Shown one piece after another: positions 60,263 through 64,000 of a DNA stretch of 64,000 bases. Origin of the DNA: an uncultured Eubacteriales bacterium (GTDB lineage Bacteria > Bacillota > Clostridia > Monoglobales > Monoglobaceae); the NCBI GenBank assembly GCA_900545865.1, contig URAN01000009.1:1-64000 (forward strand), written 5' to 3'. The first letter of the stretch is position 1; every line of letters starts with the position of its first letter. Both the position numbers and the translations under genes were made by a program. The notes beneath the pieces were generated by a model. It had not been told where the DNA came from, searched no databases, and was given only the letters and a program-made list of their open reading frames with translations.

Positions 60263-60725
60263 TGTAACAAGCAGCGGTGTGCCATATATAGGGCTTGATG
60301 ATTTTGCGTCTATGCACCGTCTTACAGAAACGGTTTTGAAAAATCGGTGGGATAATATTTTTTATTTTTCGCCTGCAATAGAATACCCTAATGCTTTTGC
60401 TCAACGGTTAAGATATGAGGGGTTTTTAAATGCAGCAGGCAATACCGAATATACAGTGTTAACAAATATAGAAGATGTCTGCGGCACTTATGAAGGAAAA
60501 ACAGTATTTATTTGTTCGACGGATTACTATGCAATTCAAATTTACAGAAAAAACCGGAATGTAAAAATTTTCGGATTTGATAATATAAGCGCATTGGATA
60601 AATATAAGCTTCCGATTTCGTCTGTAGGCTACTCTGCTGCGCAAATAGCCCAAGGTGCGGCTGATATAATAAAAAACCGGAGAAAAGATGTATTTACGGT
60701 CGATTATTTTATTGTTGAGCGATGA
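60263..60725 (+). pseudogene. LacI-family regulator, C-terminal sensor fragment
   Basis: About 150 residues of the periplasmic-binding-like sensor domain: S-S-G-V-P-Y-I-G-L-D-D, N-I-F-Y-F-S-P, F-I-C-S-T-D-Y-Y-A-I-Q-I, I-F-G-F-D-N-I, and S-S-V-G-Y-S-A-A-Q-I-A. The DNA-binding domain is missing. It may once have controlled the sugar-use genes whose remains lie to the left. Confidence 0.72.
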
Positions 60726-60949
60726 AGAAGTTTAAAATTAAGGAGGCTGTTTAAAAAATCTCACAAAAGCCAAAGCCTTGAGCATACTCATAACCGAAAA
60801 TAAATCCGGCAGGGTTATTCCTTGTCGGATTTGTACGGATTTTAATACATTATTTAATATATTCGCTCGTTTTTGCATTAACGGTTTATCTGTCTTGAAC
60901 ATCAGATAAATTCCTCTTATTTATTTCTGCTCACACAGTTAAGGTCAGT

Positions 60950-61741
60950 TTATTTCGTCCCGCCATCGTCAACATTTTTCTTGTATTCGCTCGGTGTACT
61001 GCCCGTTTGGGCTTTAAAAACCTTACTGAAATAATACACGTTTTTATAACCTACCTCCTCGGCAATATCCCCGATTTTATACTTTCCGGATTTAAGAAGG
61101 TCGCACGCATACCGTATACGGAGTTGAGTTATATAGGCTTTGGGCGGCATATTGTAGGCATTGTTAAAGATTTTTTTAAAATATGTATGGCTTATTTTGC
61201 ACATATCTGAAAGTCGGTCAACTTCAAAATCCTCGGTAAAGTGTTCGTTTATATAATCTATGCCGAGTTGAGTTTTTTCTAACTGTTTGTTTGGAACATA
61301 TACCGATTCTTCGTACAGCAGACCGAATATCTCGTAAAGACAGCCGACAGCGGTATAGGTATAACCTCTTTTCTTTTGTCTCCATGCGCCTTCCGCACGC
61401 TTAAACAGCGCAGCCATTCGTTCGTAACTCTTGCTCCTGACCGAAAACGCCTCGCACTTGATCGGGATATTTGTTTCAAAATATATATCTATACAGCTTC
61501 CCGCCTCAACTCTTTTTACCTTGTATTCAACTTCTCGGCCGGTTTTGGGAAGAAATCGAACACTTCCTTTTTTGTCATTGAATTTACGACCGTCAAACAG
61601 TATTTCCGAATTGCCGTCAAGCTTAAAAATCAGCTCGTTAAAATTCAGCTTACCGCTGTAATCTGCCGCAGACGGCACTGTCTTACAGTTAACTCGGACT
61701 ATTGAATAAATATTTGTTATTGAAAAATCGTGCGTAAACAT
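60950..61741 (-). CDS. AraC-family transcriptional regulator
   Basis: A 263-residue regulator. The N-terminal ~150 residues are a sensing domain. The C-terminal double helix-turn-helix reads L-G-I-D-Y-I-N-E-H-F, V-D-R-L-S-D-M-C-K-I-S-H-T-Y-F-K-K-I-F, and I-A-E-E-V-G-Y-K-N-V-Y-Y-F-S-K-V-F-K. It is divergent from the glycyl radical enzyme gene and is its probable activator. Confidence 0.92.
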   Translation of the reverse strand: MFTHDFSITNIYSIVRVNCKTVPSAADYSGKLNFNELIFKLDGNSEILFDGRKFNDKKGSVRFLPKTGREVEYKVKRVEAGSCIDIYFETNIPIKCEAFSVRSKSYERMAALFKRAEGAWRQKKRGYTYTAVGCLYEIFGLLYEESVYVPNKQLEKTQLGIDYINEHFTEDFEVDRLSDMCKISHTYFKKIFNNAYNMPPKAYITQLRIRYACDLLKSGKYKIGDIAEEVGYKNVYYFSKVFKAQTGSTPSEYKKNVDDGGTK

Positions 61742-61835
61742 ATAATTCTCATCCTCTCATAACCTGATTATACATCAAAATCTTGTTACAGTCAACAAAA
61801 GTGTTTCAAAAAGTATAAAAGTTTTATTTTGTTTA

Positions 61836-61864
61836 TTTACATTTATTACAGTGACGTATATAAT
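61836..61864 (+). promoter_or_regulatory. Promoter of the glycyl radical enzyme gene
   Basis: TTTACA (61836-61841), a 17-bp spacer and TATAAT (61859-61864) lie about 115 bp before the start codon at 61980. The long leader and the divergent AraC gene suggest regulation here. Confidence 0.65.
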
Positions 61865-61979
61865 CAAAGCAGATACAGAAAAGAGAACACTGCAATAATC
61901 GAAGTCTTGGCTTTCGACAAAGATTTTTGCAAGGGCAGCAGCAGAAACATACTAATAAGTATGGAAAGGATTGATTTTT

Positions 61980-64000
61980 ATGACAAATAATATAAAAAGA
62001 TTGTCAAAGGACGCTTTGAACGGAGTTGATAAATTTCTGTACGGCAAAGCGGCTCTGAAAAACGAGGACGAGCTGAAATCACCGATTGCAATAGCAAATG
62101 GTCTGAAACGGTTTTTTGAATCTGTCCCGGTAAAACAATATCAAGGAGAAAAACTGTTTGGAAGACTCAGATATAACGGATGTGAATACCCTTCTGATTT
62201 TTACCGACGTTTCGGACACAGAAATCTGAACAAATATTGGTCTGGTCTTTGCTTTTACAGCCCCTCAAAGCTTTTTTACTGGGGCTGGACACATATGGTC
62301 TTGGATTTTGACTTCATATTGAAAAACGGATTAAAGGGCTATATAAATTTGATAAACAGCCGTCCGGAGAAAAATGAACTGCATAAGGCAATGGAAATGG
62401 TTCTTAACTCCATTGACGAGCTGAGCCGCCGCTATTCGGAGATATGTACCGATAACAAACTTTCGGATGTACTGCGCAAGGTGCCAATGAACCCTGCGGA
62501 AACATTTTATGAGGCCGTACAATCGGTATGGTTCATATTCCAACTGTGCCCCGACAGCTTAGGCAGAATAGACCAATATCTGTACCCGTTTTATAAGAGG
62601 GACACGGAAAACGGAACACTGTCATACGAAGATGCGGCGGAGCTTTTGGAAGAGCTTTTTGTAAAGGTGTTTGAAACGCAGATGGATAATGTCGGCCTGC
62701 CGATAAGCGGTCATAACCATCTTGTGGTCGGCGGTTATCTTGCTGACGGAACAGACGGGTTTAACGAGCTTTCAAAGCTGATATTGGAATGCATTGCCGA
62801 TCTGCCTACCTTCAGACCGCAGGCATCCTTCAGATATACAAAGTACACAACGGCAGATACCATGAAGTTTATAACCGAGCTCAACGCAAAATGTCAATGG
62901 ATAGTTTTTGTAAACGATGAACCCAGACTTCCGGGAATGGTTGATGCGGGAATAGATTATAACGACGCAGTAAATTACACCGTTGTCGGATGCAATGAGT
63001 GGTGTCTGCCGAGCGGCGCAAGAATCGATTTGGCACATATAAATCTTCTTCACTCGATAGAAGACCTTATATACAACGATAAGGACTTTCTGTCGGCAAA
63101 AAGCTTTGACGACGTTTTCAGCTTGTTTAAAAAGCACTTAAAGCTTGATATGTTTGCAATTGCGGAAGAATATTCAAATTATTCAAAAATGGGTACAAAG
63201 GATATAAATGTTCTGAATTCGGCTCTGAGCGTTTCGTGTATCGAAAGCGGAAAGTCTTTTACCGACAAAGGCGCAAAGTACTACGGAATGACAATGTCCT
63301 TTAACAGCATATCCAATGCGGCGGATTCTTTGTCGGTTATAAAACAGTTTGTTTTTGATGAAAAGATATTCACCCTTGCACAGCTCTATGAAATGCTGAA
63401 AAGCGACTATTGCGGCTTTGAGAATGAACGGCAGCTCATATTGAATAAAGGCAGGTTTTTCGGAAACGATGATGATTATGCAGACGATATGGCAAAATCG
63501 ATAGTTGACGCAATATACGAGATAAAAGGCGAAATAAAGAGTGATGATATAAACACAGTTATAGTAGGCTCGTTTGTCGGTGCAACACACCCGAACATTG
63601 TATTCGGAAAGATGACAAAGGCAACTCCGGACGGACGGCATAGCGGCGATGCGTTTACAATGGGAATAACCCAAAGCGAGGGAAAGGACAAAAACGGGCT
63701 GACAGCCCTCCTTAATTCTATCGCAAAGCTTGACTACCGTAAATTTTGCGGATGTATAGTAAGCAACATAAAAATGGATAAAAGTATGACGGATTCCGAT
63801 GAAAAGCTTACAAAGCTTTCACAGATGTATCACACATTTCTGCAAAACGGAGGAATGCAGCTTCAGATAAATTACCTATCGCAGGAGGAGCTGATTGAGG
63901 CGCAGAAAAAGCCTGAGGAGTACCAAAATCTCGTGGTGCGTGTGACGGGATATTCCGGTTACTTCACACGATTCGATACAGACCTGCAAAATGACATCAT
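61980..64000 (+). CDS. Glycyl radical enzyme (PFL-like, substrate unknown), 3' end outside the window
   Basis: At least 673 residues. The thiyl-radical Cys is in V-G-C-N-E-W-C (Cys near 338, with Glu two residues later as in dehydratase-type members). The glycyl loop is R-V-T-G-Y-S-G-Y-F (Gly near 657). Only about the last 15-20 residues are cut off. The G-C-x-E motif argues for an eliminase or lyase rather than classic pyruvate formate-lyase, which has adjacent cysteines. GGAAAGGA precedes the ATG. A radical-SAM activase would be expected just downstream. The AraC gene is divergent. The substrate cannot be named. Confidence 0.88.
   Translation, partial: MTNNIKRLSKDALNGVDKFLYGKAALKNEDELKSPIAIANGLKRFFESVPVKQYQGEKLFGRLRYNGCEYPSDFYRRFGHRNLNKYWSGLCFYSPSKLFYWGWTHMVLDFDFILKNGLKGYINLINSRPEKNELHKAMEMVLNSIDELSRRYSEICTDNKLSDVLRKVPMNPAETFYEAVQSVWFIFQLCPDSLGRIDQYLYPFYKRDTENGTLSYEDAAELLEELFVKVFETQMDNVGLPISGHNHLVVGGYLADGTDGFNELSKLILECIADLPTFRPQASFRYTKYTTADTMKFITELNAKCQWIVFVNDEPRLPGMVDAGIDYNDAVNYTVVGCNEWCLPSGARIDLAHINLLHSIEDLIYNDKDFLSAKSFDDVFSLFKKHLKLDMFAIAEEYSNYSKMGTKDINVLNSALSVSCIESGKSFTDKGAKYYGMTMSFNSISNAADSLSVIKQFVFDEKIFTLAQLYEMLKSDYCGFENERQLILNKGRFFGNDDDYADDMAKSIVDAIYEIKGEIKSDDINTVIVGSFVGATHPNIVFGKMTKATPDGRHSGDAFTMGITQSEGKDKNGLTALLNSIAKLDYRKFCGCIVSNIKMDKSMTDSDEKLTKLSQMYHTFLQNGGMQLQINYLSQEELIEAQKKPEEYQNLVVRVTGYSGYFTRFDTDLQNDI

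Noticed and set aside
1..64000. CRISPR arrays, rRNA genes, intact insertion sequences
   Set aside because: No regularly spaced repeats, no rRNA-like stretches and no transposase frames were seen. The repeats present are hairpins, att sites and coding repeats.

Overview
The window looks like the genome of an anaerobic, spore-forming gut Firmicute of class Clostridia. Evidence is a dipicolinate synthase pair (spoVFA/spoVFB), a CotJC-type manganese catalase fragment, Gram-positive ribosome binding sites, a glycyl radical enzyme and a Tn1549/CTn-like conjugative backbone. The genus cannot be fixed from the sequence alone.

Layout. Positions 48-3300 and 46735-48106 are the two halves of a tandem triplet of large serine recombinases (A, B, C). 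Recombinase A has lost its N-terminus to the right end of another element that lies mostly before base 1. Recombinase C is split at its conserved G-T-N-F/E-R-P motif by a 43.4 kb integrative conjugative element (ICE, about 3301-46734). The ICE ends carry imperfect 17-bp inverted repeats, and the rejoined ends give a near-perfect dyad centred on a TT dinucleotide.

Inside the ICE, from left to right, are its own serine integrase and tnpW; a sigma-like/HTH regulatory pair; an A+T-rich cargo operon (VanRS-like two-component system, MacAB-like ABC exporter, lipoprotein, D,D-carboxypeptidase); a mobilisation block on the plus strand (oriT candidate, mobC, relaxase); a small regulator/SLOG cassette bracketed by identical 59-bp hairpins; and a ~22 kb minus-strand transfer operon. 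That operon holds antirestriction-like proteins, TopB, an NlpC/P60 protein, a toxin-antitoxin pair, a C5-methyltransferase, VirB4, PrgI, a broken MT-A70 methylase, a VirB6-like protein, Maff2, the VirD4 coupling protein and PcfB. A 1690-residue S-layer-anchored surface protein and a replication-initiator-like protein close the element.

Right of the ICE, the recombinase triplet abuts a tyrosine integrase truncated at its H-x-x-R box. This suggests that an older integrase-bearing island was itself hit by the triplet element. That island carries a two-gene unit (261 aa and 1343 aa) in which the large protein combines a DUF4297/Cap4-like nuclease region with a STAND-type NTPase. It is a good candidate for an undescribed anti-phage system. 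The island ends inside cotJC near 54440.

From 54440 onward is chromosome with many scars: a ribokinase deletion pseudogene, the DPA synthase operon, an orphan phage-fibre-like gene, a remnant of a second related ICE carrying its own toxin-antitoxin pair, a GH28/LacI deletion scar, an AraC regulator, and a glycyl radical enzyme running off the window end.
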